A stretch of 64,000 nt of DNA from Geosiphon pyriformis (lineage: Eukaryota > Glomeromycota > Glomeromycetes > Archaeosporales > Geosiphonaceae): positions 1-64,000 of the forward strand of contig JAAOMT010000710.1 of assembly GCA_016748015.1 (NCBI GenBank), in the 5' to 3' direction. Of the stretch, positions 22,655-33,654 are shown piece by piece. Both the position numbers and the translations under genes were made by a program. Each line of letters starts with the position of its first letter. Positions within the stretch are counted from its first letter, which is position 1. The notes under the pieces are model-generated. The model was not told the origin of the DNA, ran no database searches, and worked only from the letters and a program-made list of their open reading frames with translations.

Positions 22655-24451
22655 TCATAGATTGCTATAAGTATGGCAGTTGGCTCTGATGTGTTCTTGT
22701 TTATCACAGTTGTGGCAGACATGCATCTCTGGCTGCCATAACTGATTGGATGATGATGATAGATGTGACTGATTTTGGAAACGATTTGCATTTCCCTGAT
22801 TGTTATGCCATTGAGAAGATTGATAAATTGTGTGATTGTCAGCTAAGTATTCCTCTAATTTCTGATTAATTGAATCACTGAATTGCTTCAATTTAGAATC
22901 CAATTCAGATGATCCATTCATTGCTAGATTCACAGCTTGAGCATGATTAGCTTCTAGTTCAGCTGCTTCAAAATCTTTGGCGTATGTGACTGTGGTTGGA
23001 AGATTTACTGGGTACATTGGACGTACTTGTTGTAGGATGCTACTGCACAATTCTCTAATAAATTGATTTAAAATCTGTGGTGCTGTGAAATAGTCAGCTT
23101 GGATGGCTTGTATTTGGTGTAGATTTCTATGGAAGCATCCCAAATAGGTAGTGACTGCTTCAGTGTCTCCTTGTTTGATAGTTGTAAAGATATTGGCTAA
23201 TTTGTTAATACTATTATTGTTGTTAAAGTACTGCAAGAATTCAGTTTTGAATTCATTAAAATTTTGGGGTTTGACAGCAAGGCTTTAATATCATGCATCA
23301 GTAGTATCCTAGAGAAAATAAGGGATTGTTTGCATTGCTCTAGCATTATTTCAATTATCGACTGTAATGGCTTTGGCCATGTCATTTAACCAGACTTGGG
23401 CATAATTTTCTTTACCATTGAATTTGTCAAGTTTTACGATAGATGCATAAGCCATTTGTTGTTGCTGTGATGGTAGAAGTTGTTGTTGTTGTTGGGATGG
23501 TACTGGTGGCAGTTGTTGATTTTGTTGGTTCAGTGGTTGGATGGGCTGGCCAATTGGTTCAATGGGTGGTTGATTGATGATGATAACTGGAGATAAGTAT
23601 TGATTAATTACTTCAGAGTTTGGATTGTTCTGATTTGGTGGGGTTTGAATATTCAGAGTGTTATTTTCTGAATTGTTTAAATTGGGCTGGATTTGAAAGT
23701 TTGGGGTTTTAATTTCCGGGTTTTTTAGGATCGGGTTTTGGTAAGTAAATTCTTAATCCTTAAATTCTTCTTCCTCTTCTACTTTTTGTTCTCCTTCCAA
23801 TTCAGTAATTTCCTAAGAACTCACAATTCTGAAATTTGGTTGAGGTGGTGGTGATCAAAATCCTGATGGCATCAGTGATCAAGATTTAAATTCTTCAAAA
23901 TACTTGCCATATGGTCCTAGTAGATCCTCTTTCTTTTGTTTATTTTGGAATAGAAAACGTCCAAATGCTGATGTCACATTTGATGTGGATGCATCTGTTG
24001 ATAATATATTGATGGCACTTCTAAGAATATAGTGGTAGGATGGGTTGTTTAGGAACTTAACTCTAGTTTTCTTCCAAGTAAGTGGTTGTATCTTTTGAGA
24101 TGTTACTGCTGGTGTTTGTAGTTTTCCTTTGTCTTTACTTGTATAAGTAATTGGGTATCTTTGTTGTGTGTGGTGTTCAATTTCTTTGTTAATCTCAGTA
24201 ATAATGGATGCAAAATTATAATTTGTGGATAGGCTGGTGTTTTGAATTAATTCATTGTAAAAAGTTTCTCTTACTGATTCAATATTCATAGATGTTTCCA
24301 ACAGATAGACAATCCTTTCATTGACATAGAAATTGAAAGCTGATTTTGCTGATATGTAATTATGGATTAATCCCAAATGTTGACAGTAATGTTGAAATAA
24401 GAATTTCGCGAATCTTAGATGGTTTGCTTCAATGTTTTCTGATTCTGCCAC
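22655..24451 (-). pseudogene. Element A gag (capsid and zinc knuckle)
   Basis: The first piece (23879-24451, MAESENIEANHLRF start) lies 61 bases after the 5' LTR. The middle contains stops and at least one frame disturbance near 23240-23400. The distal piece (22655-23236) carries the capsid-like segment FTTIKQGDTEAVTTYLGCFHRNL and a CX2CX4HX4C zinc knuckle (CHNCDKQEHIRANC, about 22675-22720). From 22655 to 22234 the same frame encodes a Tyr-Gln-Pro repeat linker. Confidence 0.75.
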
Positions 24452-24502
24452 TTTTGGATGAGGTTATTGGTGCTGGTTCTTTGTAGGATTATATCTCACA
24501 GG

Positions 24503-24512
24503 AAGCACTAAA
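24503..24512 (-). other. Element A probable primer-binding site region
   Basis: On the minus strand the ten bases after the 5' LTR read TTTAGTGCTT. The same ten bases follow the 5' LTR of element B (44031-44040). The position fits a primer-binding site, but it lacks the usual TGG start that pairs with a tRNA CCA end. Confidence 0.5.
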
Positions 24513-25248
24513 TGTTACGAGTAATTATTTGGGGTGTTGAATCAAATAACAAACCTGTAACTTGGTGCTAAAAGTTATTTGCATTAATGTTATTAATCTG
24601 AAGGTTTTGTATCTGAAGGTTTCGGGTTGAGTTCTTTGTATAATAGACAGAGATTCAATAATTGTTTTATCTGTAGCTTCCCAGAATTGCAATTCTGTCA
24701 ATTTTTCTCTTGGCATGATGGCTGGCAATCCTCTGGTAAGTATTCTGTATCTTCTGTACATGTCCTACCCTCTCACAGGGGTCTTTTACCAGGCAATCCT
24801 TGATGTCAATAATCTAGCGCTTTATTTAACCAATTAGTGCACAACAATAAAATCAAAATAAAATAAAGAAAAGAAAAGAAATAAAAAAAAATTATAAATA
24901 AGCCAAGGCGATTTTGCAAGTTAGTATTTCATTAATAGCCATGATCAAAAGCTATTGTTCTAGCATGTTTAAATATCAATTACTATTAACATAGAGTGTT
25001 GATAGTGGAATTAGGTTTGAGATACCAAATAGTTATTTATTGTGTTTGAAAAGTTGTCTAGATGAAATCTAAACTTAGAGATCTGCCTTTTTTAGTTTCT
25101 AATACTACTGCTATATATACATAATTGAGATTCCTCAATTTCTCAATTCTTTACAACAGGAATCTTGGAATTCCACATTTTACTATGTCTACTTCTGATT
25201 GGCTAATAACTATGCTAATATATATTCCCTATATTTCTATGAGTAACA
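24513..25248 (-). repeat. Element A 5' LTR (736 bp)
   Basis: Begins TGTTACGAG and ends GAGTAACA. The promoter TATA (TATATATA region, 25111-25120) lies on the minus strand. Immediately right of the LTR stands the target duplication ATGA and then the resumed host ORF. Confidence 0.9.
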
Positions 25249-27650
25249 ATGAAAGACCAAAAAAAGCTTGGTGAGAAAAATTTTCTAAAACTTACTCAAA
25301 CAGAATAAAAATAACTTTATTTATAAAACAATTGGCTAATAATACATACATTTATTATCATAAAAATCTGGATGGCTTATATCAAACATATAATAATTAT
25401 AATTATAAAACATTCTTAGATTTAAAAGAACTAATGTGCAAAATCTTTACTAACAAGGAAATTGAAGTTAGTATATATTGTGTTTTATAATTAATACTAT
25501 TTACTTACTTAAATTTTTAGGATAATATCTTGTCACATATTGAAAAGCTATACCAACATATAAAATAAACTTATGAAAATAAATTAACAATTAATGCTAA
25601 TAGTATGATATTACATAATAATTGTATCAATTATTGCTTGTTATATGTATTTGAAGAATGTGATGAATCATATTCTTTATGTTGTCAAGAGTGCCAAGAA
25701 CATTTTAAATTGTTTAAATTCATAAAACTTTATGTCAGCTTAGATAAATTTTTACAGTATGCAGAAATTAGAGATAGACTTCAATATTTTTTTGCACATC
25801 AAGCAAAAAAAGTTTATCTAAATACACAATTCAAAGCTGCATTAAATCAATTAGATAAAGATAGTATTATAATCATAGCAGATTATAAAATGCGAGTATT
25901 ACTTTAATCAGCCAGAGAAACCAAAAAAGCATTTTTTGACAAATGAGAATGGATCTTGTATACAATTCTTGTGTTTATAAAAAAGCCTGATAAAAATAAA
26001 TTGTTTATTAGAGCTTATGACTACTGAAGTACAGATATCAAGCAAGATGCTTGGTTTACAACTTCATTATTTGAAGCTATATTTGAAACAATATGAAAAA
26101 AACCAAAATGAATTCGTATATTTTTTGATAATAGTCTTCATTATCACAATTTTCAGCTTATGGTTATCATAAATCATTGGTTTAAATAATATAATATCCA
26201 AGTGCTAGGTTGGCAGTTTCTTAAACCAGGTAAAGCAAAGACTATAATAGATTCACATTATGCTTCAGTAAGTAAATATAAAGTTAAATTATATTATTTT
26301 TTTATTCACACTAATTTTATTCAAATTGTGTATGTAATTAAATAATATGTACGAATTGAATTTGATATTGCAAAGGGTAATAATATTATAAAAGCCAGTC
26401 AAAATCTTGCTGGCACTTTTTTTGCAAATATAAAGCCAGATCATAATCAAATGGGAGCAAAAAATGAGAGAAAAAAAGCACTTGTAAAAACTATACCAGG
26501 AATTTCCAAGTATTATTATTGGAAATGCCCTACTGAAAAACCACTGGTGGGTTATATTTGTATATGACCACTTCCATATGTTGGTGGTTGAGAGAATTAT
26601 TTACCAGCAGCTGTAGCAAATTTATGTAATACAAAAATTGTTAGACTAAAATCTTCTTTTTTAAAACATACTAAAAATCTCATTGATTGGAAAATGCAAA
26701 TGCCATAAATGTCAAGTAGATCTAATCTGAAGGTTATTTGTAGCAACAATAATATAAATAATATTAATATTACCTTTAAATTTAATTAGAAGATACTCAA
26801 AAAGTAAATGATGTTGGAAATCAATCAATAATAGAACTAACTATTAGAGAGACCAAAAAAAGATCATGAAATCAGTATGTCTTCTTAAATTGATTCTCAA
26901 TAAAATAATAAGATTGTTTGATATCAACCTTATATTTGTAAAATATAAATTAAAATGCCATTGCTTTCAGTTCAAGATAAATCTTTTCATTGTTTTTACA
27001 AAGTCTTATATAGAATTTTAATCAAAAAAATCATAGTCTGATTGATCAAGAATACCTACTACTAAAAGAATAGACATTAAAACATAATCAGAAAATGAGT
27101 AAAAAAAGAAAGGGAAAACATATGTCAAAAAAGATAAATATATTGTTGCAAAGTTTTTTTATAAATAAAAATTCAAACTCTTGAAATTATATATCAGCAA
27201 AAAAAATGCAAGTTAAATTTATAAAATTTGTAAAATTAGAAGAAATTGTGCAGAAAAACATTCCAAAAGTGAATACAATCCAAAATTGAATTGGGAGGTT
27301 TTCTTATGCTTTTAAAAATACTGTAAATAAATAAGCATGACAAATATTAGAAATTGGTAGAACTGGAAGTTTTTTAGGAGATACAATAGTTATAAAAAAT
27401 AAATAATAAGGGAAACCACTTGCAAAATTGATACTATTCTTACTATGTTTCAGTTTTCTTATTTTTGGTCATATTGTTCCCATAAAAAAACTGTTAAACA
27501 TATTAATTAAGATAATAAAACAATAAATGGGAGTATAGTTAATTATTTTTCTATGTAAACTCGACAAACAGCTGCCAAGTTATAACAGAAAAACACTTCA
27601 ATTAACTCTAGTTTGCTTAACAGAAAAGAGAGTATAGGTGTAATAAAGCC
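25249..27650 (+). pseudogene. Glomeromycotina repeat-encoded protein, C-terminal part (DDE-like)
   Basis: Continuation of the gene cut by element A. It opens with KDQKKLGEKNF. A Cys pair region follows (LCCQECQEHF, about 25675-25710), then an open 100-codon piece ending IIIADYKMRVLL (25605-25907). Beyond a stop come ARETKKAFFDK, TTSLFEAIFETI, IFFDNSLHYHNFQLM (about 26116-26162), DSHYASVS, and IPGISKYYYWKCPTEKPLVGYI (about 26500-26560). The spacing of two conserved Asp (ADYKM and FFDN..HYHN) and a DSHYA/His region resembles a DDE nuclease core. This is inference; I do not know a characterised member. Stops are many, mostly at Gln, Arg or Trp positions. Confidence 0.55.
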
Positions 27651-27656
27651 AATAAA

Positions 27657-27875
27657 ATGTGCTATAATTATAAGATCTTTGTAAACTTTTACACTTTTTC
27701 CAAAAAAAGACATATTATTGACTGTGAAAATTTTGAATCATTGAATGCTAATAATTTTTACTATATAAATAAAGACAAAAATGTTGGTTTCTTATATAGC
27801 AAAAGCTACAAAAAAAAGCAGAATTGCTATTATCTTGTGCATTGTTCAATATCTAATGGATGGGCTGGCATTTGA
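27657..27875 (+). other. Short ORF, possible tail of the preceding repeat gene
   Basis: A 72-codon ORF with the stretch NFYTFSKKRHIIDCENF and NNFYYINKDKNVGFLYSKSY. The wording recalls a C-terminal segment found in repeat-encoded proteins of mycorrhizal fungi, but I cannot assign it with certainty. It overlaps the 3' end of the convergent Tigger remnant. Confidence 0.3.
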
Positions 27876-28833
27876 CTATTATTTAGAATTCCCATATGAT
27901 GCCAACAGTTTTGGATTGTAGTTGTTGTTACTGCTAACCATGCATCAATTAGAAAGTCAACTGCATCTTTTAATATTACTGTTGATATTAAAATCTTGCC
28001 ATCATACTGATTAATAAGATGGAAAAAAAACAACTTTTGGTATTGTGCCTTAAAGGATGCAATAATTCTTGCATCTAATGGTTGCAAATGGGATGTTGTA
28101 TTGGATGATAGGTATCTAATCATAATATTAGATAATATGGAAGATTCTCTATCATAGAAACCAGCATTATCAAGCAATAGCAAAATTTTTTTTTTCTTGT
28201 GATGCATTTCTTTATTTAATAAATTAAGCCATTCACTAAAAATATCGGTTCGCATCCATGCTTTTGTATTGTAACAATAAGTGATTGGAAGTGCATTTAT
28301 ATTAATATTGTAAAAACATCATGACTTTGTGGCTTTGCTAATAATCTTATGCAGTTTCTCTCATTCCTCTGGTAAAATTTCCAAGGAGACACTGTTTGTT
28401 TCATTATGCATCTTAATGTGGTGCAAATTATGATGTTTTTTGAACTTTTTTAACTAATCATCTGATGCTTTAAAGTTATTTTCTTCTGGAAACTTTTTAG
28501 CAAACTTGAGGGCTTTTATTTGTAAAATTTTTCCAGTAAGAATGCAGTTGGTAGCTAGTGCTCTAGCATCTATTCTCCCAGTGCATCATTTATCTTCAAA
28601 AACATCTCTTTCCTGTCCTTTGTCAATTGACCAGAGTTGCCAGATACATTTTTTTCAATCCATTGGTCTGATTTTGTGAATATCTTTGTTACAGTAGAGC
28701 AGTCAACTTTTAGATTAAATATTTTGATAAGTCTATTTGCTGATTAGTTAGAATGCTCTAGTTTGTACTGGCAGAAAGCCTTTTTAGTCTCCAAGGAGAT
28801 TGCTGCTTGCTTTTGGTTTGTGTTTTTTGGCAT
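27830..28833 (-). pseudogene. pogo/Tigger-type transposase (Tc1/mariner superfamily)
   Basis: Starting from the ATG at 28831-28833, the minus strand reads MPKNTNQKQAAISLETKKAF, then a CENP-B/psq-type helix-turn-helix (RLIKIFNLKVDCSTVTKIF), as in pogo transposases. The DDE_1 core is open at 27830-28255: KILLLLDNAGFYD (second catalytic Asp), YLSSNTTSHLQPLDARIIASFKAQY, and TTTIQNCWHHMGI. The usual motif DNAPSH reads DNAGFY. Several stops lie between 28255 and 28800. Terminal inverted repeats were not found. Confidence 0.75.
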
Positions 28834-29133
28834 GTTAATAAGAACACACTTTTTATTGCATTTTGCTTTTATAACACATTGATGTATTTATTATGTCTCA
28901 AATGTTATTTTGCCTTATATCTAATCAGACATATGAGATGTCTTATGTTATATGAGGTGCTTCAGATTATAAAAAGCAGCCAAATTATAAAAATAAAGGT
29001 TTTAATCCAACTGTAGAATTCTAAGTGCAAATGACAGATTCTTGGTAAAAAGAAACCTAATTTTTAAGTAATCTTCAACAGATAGATTTTCTTTAAAAAC
29101 AACATATGGCCATATTAATTTGAAAGCTATTGC
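28834..29133. other. Spacer between two transposon remnants
   Basis: No supported gene. Hydrophobic short ORFs only. It may contain the 5' terminal region of the Tigger remnant. Confidence 0.3.
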
Positions 29134-30144
29134 ATGCCTATATATATTACATATCAAATTCCACACCTTATGATAATCAGGACATTTTTTAAAAAACTGC
29201 AGTTAACTTTCACTTCGATATCCCTAACATTGTGCAAAGTATTTTATATCAATATTCCAATTGATATAGGCATTACTGTGTTTGGAGGGCTTGACAACAT
29301 GACATTGTGCTATTTTCTACACAATTATGCAAGTATGCAGAGGATCAAATTGACAACTTTTATTATTGATCATCAGTTGGAAGTAAAAGACAAAAAGTAT
29401 TGCAGATGCATTATCAAATGGGCCCAAAATGAAACAGATCTTATATTTAAGTTAAAGTATGAACAAGTTTTTTTTTATTTACAAGCAATTATTAACTTTC
29501 ACACTGGAGTTCATTTCAATAGGTTTTCATTAAGACTCATGGCTAGATGAATGTTTGCACCAATTTGGTCTACTTAGCACCATCTTATTTACTAATTAAT
29601 TGAAATTGCTGATGAAGAACAATGGCTACGATTGAAGCCTGAAGTTTGCAAGCTGATTCAAGAAAGAATTGTAATTTCTCAATCTAAACTTTCAAATCAA
29701 CATTAAGACCATGATGCAATACTTGAAGAAATTAACAAAATACTCAAATTGTTGATTTTTTTTACACCTTCACAATGGCATTGGGAAATTGCAGTGTGTA
29801 ACTGTATCAAATTTGAAAGATTGCATACTAACCTCTTTAATGTCATCAGATATTCTAAAAGTAAAATATACAGATCTTGTACATGTTCTAGCTTTATTGC
29901 TGAATCAAATTGATTTCGAGTTCAGATAAAAAAAACACAGTTTGTAAATCCAAATGTCTCTAATTGTGTTTTTTGTGATATTGGCTATGAATAGATATTA
30001 AGTGAAGAAATGAAAAAATTCAGTGAAATTGCATGGATGAAAAGAATAAACTTTTTTAAAGCAAGACAAATTAAGAAAACATTGTTAGGTACTTGGAAAC
30101 CAATTCCAGTAACAAATGAAGAAGCAGATCATCAAAAAATGTAA
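29134..30144 (+). pseudogene. Unidentified repeat-encoded ORF
   Basis: One frame carries coherent protein text from 29134 to the TAA at 30142-30144 with a few stops. Segments include VFGGLDNMTLCYFLHNYASM, NFHTGVHFNRFSLRLMAR, DEEQWLRLKPEVCKLIQERIV, FTPSQWHWEIAVCNCIKFERL, FRVQIKKTQFVNPNV and GTWKPIPVTNEEADHQ. It looks like a transposon-borne gene decayed by nonsense changes without indels. I recognise the style as a high-copy family of mycorrhizal fungi but cannot name a domain. It is on the opposite strand to the Tigger remnant. Confidence 0.45.
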
Positions 30145-30559
30145 ATTTGTTAATAAAATCACAACTATTACCTATTATTAACTCTCTAATACCTTTTTTA
30201 AGTAATCATGTTTTCAAAGCTTATCAAGTTAATCTTGTGACAGCCTAATAAATATCCTTCAAGAAGTTAGAAATATATTGTATTATGTACAGTTTTGTTT
30301 ATTTTGGGTTGGGTGCATTACCATTTATAATTGGTATTTTTAAAACATGATATGTTGAGTCTAGATCCAAATTTCTATTCTGCATGATTATGTTTGAATT
30401 ATAAAAAGCATTTAACACGGATTTATTTGCTCCAAAAAAGTTGATTTTTAATACATTTTTAAAACTATCAGTCAAACTTTTGCTTGTTAATACTAAATAT
30501 TGGTCAAATAATGAATATGATTGCTAGTATAGAGCCCTTTTTTAATCACAGATGTCAAA
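30145..30559. other. Non-coding spacer
   Basis: AT-rich, no ORF with recognisable content. It separates the unidentified ORF from the first copy of the two-ORF repeat. Confidence 0.3.
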
Positions 30560-31145
30560 GTTGGTGTGAAAATGTATTTATTGGGTATATATTAGAATCC
30601 TTATGCTCTGAGTTTTATTATTGGTCACATTTTTCTTCCTAAGAAAAAGTAAATTTGAACTCCATTCCCAGTTGATTTGCTCGAGCAATGTCCTATTAAC
30701 AAACTTGTTTTTGGAGAATCCCATTGGGCCATTATTCTCGCTTGTAGGTCTGTTAATTCCTTCTCCCAATACAAAAAAAAAGTAATCTTGTTAGCCAAAG
30801 TTTGATCCAGAGTAACTTCATTAATACTCGCAGTAACAGTCTCCAAAGCACTACCAATCTCTGAAGCACCACCAGTTTCCAAAGCACCAAGAGCAGCAGT
30901 ACTGTACTGTATGTCAATTATTATTAAAACTCTCATAATACCCACAAACAACAAGCCAGATATAATAGTTCTATTATTGTCTTCTAATGGCAGTGGTGGC
31001 TTATAAAGAAGAAGAGTAATTGAATGTTGTAATATTTAAGAAATTTTGTTTAGTGTTCTACAATTATTTCCAGAAACTTTTCTAATTTTTTTTACTACCA
31101 TAAAAAGAATGATTTTCATTGACAAATCAAGAAATCTTCCTGACT
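30560..31145 (-). repeat. Two-ORF repeat, copy 1 (partial)
   Basis: Minus-strand ORF at 30625-30954 contains ALGALETGGASEIGSALETV, LDQTLANKITFFLYWEKELTDLQARIMAQW, then (in the frame of 30769 to 30578) LLIGHCSSKSTGNGVQIYFFL. The same protein text recurs on the plus strand at 51127-51610, so the two loci are copies. Homology continues past the ORF on both sides (30560-30600 matches 51650-51690 in reverse; 31100-31145 matches 51105-51160). The function is unknown; a hydrophobic N-terminal stretch is visible. Confidence 0.6.
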
Positions 31146-31440
31146 GTACATGTCCGATTAAATATGAGATGACATCTGATGTTCATATCTAATATTATAT
31201 GATTATAGTATGACTATAGAGAGTAGAAATTACTTATATTCTGCTATCATATTTGTGGGAATAGGGATTATATGGAAATATATATAGTAAAAATGACTAT
31301 AAGAAGATAATATTATATATAAATGGTTTTGGTTTTTAAAAAAATGTGATTATAAGAAGATAGTGACTATAATCAAAGGGACTATAGAGAGAATTCACTG
31401 TAGTGCTAAGAAAAACTATTTTGGATAAACAATTTTTTTA
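31146..31440. repeat. Repeated gactata/agaagata motifs, possible DNA-transposon end
   Basis: Variants of gactataagaagata and gactatagagag recur at about 31204-31222, 31290-31312, 31350-31375 and 31379-31392. The stretch ends gaattcactg followed by TA, resembling the outer end of a pogo-type element (reverse: cagtgaattctctctatag, next to a TA target). No second end was found in the window. Confidence 0.35.
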
Positions 31441-33640
31441 CTTGGTTTTAGTTATTTTACAGCTCATTGTCAATTATCAAATGCAATTTAGTTTTGTTTC
31501 ATTAGATGTGTATTACAAGTAGGATGTTATAATTAGGAAGAATCTTAAAGCAAAGACTAATTTGTTTTGCAATTTTTCCAATAAAGTTTTGCATCATTTT
31601 TCTTTGTATAATTTGAAATCTTTTAAACAAGTACAGTTTAAAGAGAAGCTGGCTTTACTAGTTTTTTTTTCTAATGCCCATGGCATTTTTGAGTGATTAT
31701 TTGAACATAGGTTTTTAGATTTGCAAGTTTTGAGGTGGTCTTTTTTGAATCCTTTACAGTTTTTTGTCAAGTTGCATATTAGCCCAGTAAATAATTTTTT
31801 GGCTGGTATGGTAAAAATTTTCTTGGAAAACAAATTGTCTTTGATAAATAATTTGTTCAATGCTTTTTAAGAGCCTGGTAGGTTTTTAATGTTTGGTATC
31901 TTGAAACAACTTTTATATTATGATTCTGTTTTTTTTTAAAGTGGTTTGGTATTGCATTTAGTGACAGACTTTTAGACAAAAAAGAAAAAATAATAGACTG
32001 GAAAACATTTTGGCAGTGAAAAAGATTGGATTTAAGGGGCCTTATATTCTACTGGTTTATGTTAACATCTAAATTTATGAACAATAATGTTTTTATGGAG
32101 ATTAAGTTTGCTGTTGTTTCCAATTTACCTGTACTAAATGTCTGAAAATTTGAAAAATTCTCTAAGATACATAGTAGTTTATTGAAAATTTGGTCTGATT
32201 GCTTTAAGATCTATATAGATAGTTTTTTAAAAGATGCTTGTTCTGCTAATATAACATGTAAAGCAGCTGCTTATTTTCTAGTTGTAAGCATGAATATTGG
32301 GATTAAAGTAGATAAACTTTTGTTTTCTACTTTAGCTAAATTACAGGCTGTTACTTTGGCTTTAAAGTGTGTTCTATTTTCATGTGCTATAATTTTGTAT
32401 TTGAACAGCCAATTTACAATTAATGTCTATATGGCTGAGATTTTATGTGTTGTGTCTGATTTTTGCAATCAATGCTGGATAGAAAAATTGCATATAGTTA
32501 ATCTTATTAATGATAAAAACATTTTAGTCAAGTGGTTAAGATTAAAGATTATTTAAAGATTTCAGACAATATAAAGACTAATGTGTTGGCTGGTAAGGCT
32601 ATTTCATCTTTCTTTTTTTTGTTAATTGGGATTTGCAAACAGTTTTTAATGACTAAAAATACAGTTGTATTTAATAATATTTATTATTTTGTATGTAATC
32701 TGTATTAGTTGATTTGTCACACTCATTGAAAGACTAGTCCTAGTTATAACATGGTTTCAAGTGTTATGGTTGGGGAGATAGATTGAGCTATTACTACAAT
32801 AGTCTGCCATTTTAATTTACATATGCTCTCTGAATTCATTAGTAGAATTTTGGTTAATTTGCATATATATTTGATTAAAGTAGTATATAGATGGCTGCCA
32901 TTAGCTATTAGGAAGAGATTATATGACAAGAATTATTCTGAGGTGTTGTGTTTGCTATGTGGTAAAGTTGAATTGTCTGACCATGTTTTTATTTGTGTTA
33001 GTAATATTAGTCTCCATGAAAATATTTTGGCTAAGATTACTAGAAAATAGGTATTATTGGCTGGCTCTTTTTGTTTACTTGTTTCTGTTATTTCGCATTT
33101 ACTATTAATATATTCTTTGGACATGGGTTTGTACACTACAATTTGCAAGGGTTTTGTGTTAAGGAATTGGTTTACTAAAGCTGTTTTGATTTTCAACAAA
33201 AAAAAAAGCTGCTCTAGCTTTTATTAAATATGTTAGATTTATGGTAGAGTTATATCATACTAAGATGTGGCTTATTTGGTCTAAACAAAGAGTGGATATA
33301 GAAAGAGCTGGATTAATTAGAGATAATGATTTGGTTTCAGGCTTGTCTTACTGTGTGATATTTATTTTGTCAAATGGAATAATTTGTATGTTTGGTATTG
33401 TAAAATCTTTTGCTGTTAGTTTTGGTAAGCACAAATTGTGTTGTTTTTTTTCTGGTTTGAATGATAATGTATTTGTTAGTATAAATATATAATATTGCCT
33501 TGTTTGGTCTGAATAACTGGCTACATATAGTAAGAGCATAAGCTATATTTAGTTTAAACCACTTAATTTGGATCTATGTACTAAATAGCAATTGGGCTTT
33601 ATTTATTAAACATTATAATAAAAAAAAATTATCATAAATA
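31441..33640 (+). mobile_element. LINE copy 3, 5'-truncated and decayed
   Basis: Begins inside the post-RT region of ORF2 (match to the YLVSAVLQPIVSYHIQF region of the minus-strand copy). It runs through FKQVQFKEKLALLVFFSNAHG, the RNase H area (YIDSFLKDACSAN, 32200-32240; STLAKLQAVTLALK; LYLNSQ), the C-terminal CLLCGKVELSDHVFICV motif (about 32940-33000) and the 3' UTR. It ends in an A-rich tail near 33620-33640. RNase H positions TDGS and YLDSQ read Ile-Asp-Ser and YLNSQ. 5' truncation is typical of target-primed insertion. Confidence 0.8.
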
Positions 33641-33654
33641 GCTTTAGAATTCTA

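Larger units (their letters stand above)
15223..25248 (-). mobile_element. Ty3/gypsy LTR retrotransposon A (complete, dead)
   Basis: Two direct LTRs, 15223-16068 and 24513-25248, share most of their sequence, begin TGTTAC (TATTAT in the left copy) and end GTAACA. They are flanked by the target duplication ATGA. The coding strand is minus. Order: gag with zinc knuckle, protease, Cys-rich region, dUTPase, RT, RNase H, integrase, extra ORF. Integrase after RNase H places it in Ty3/gypsy. Gag to RNase H lie in one frame (24451 down to 18215), so gag and pol were probably one polyprotein. Many stops, a frame change before integrase and lost catalytic residues show it is dead. Confidence 0.9.
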
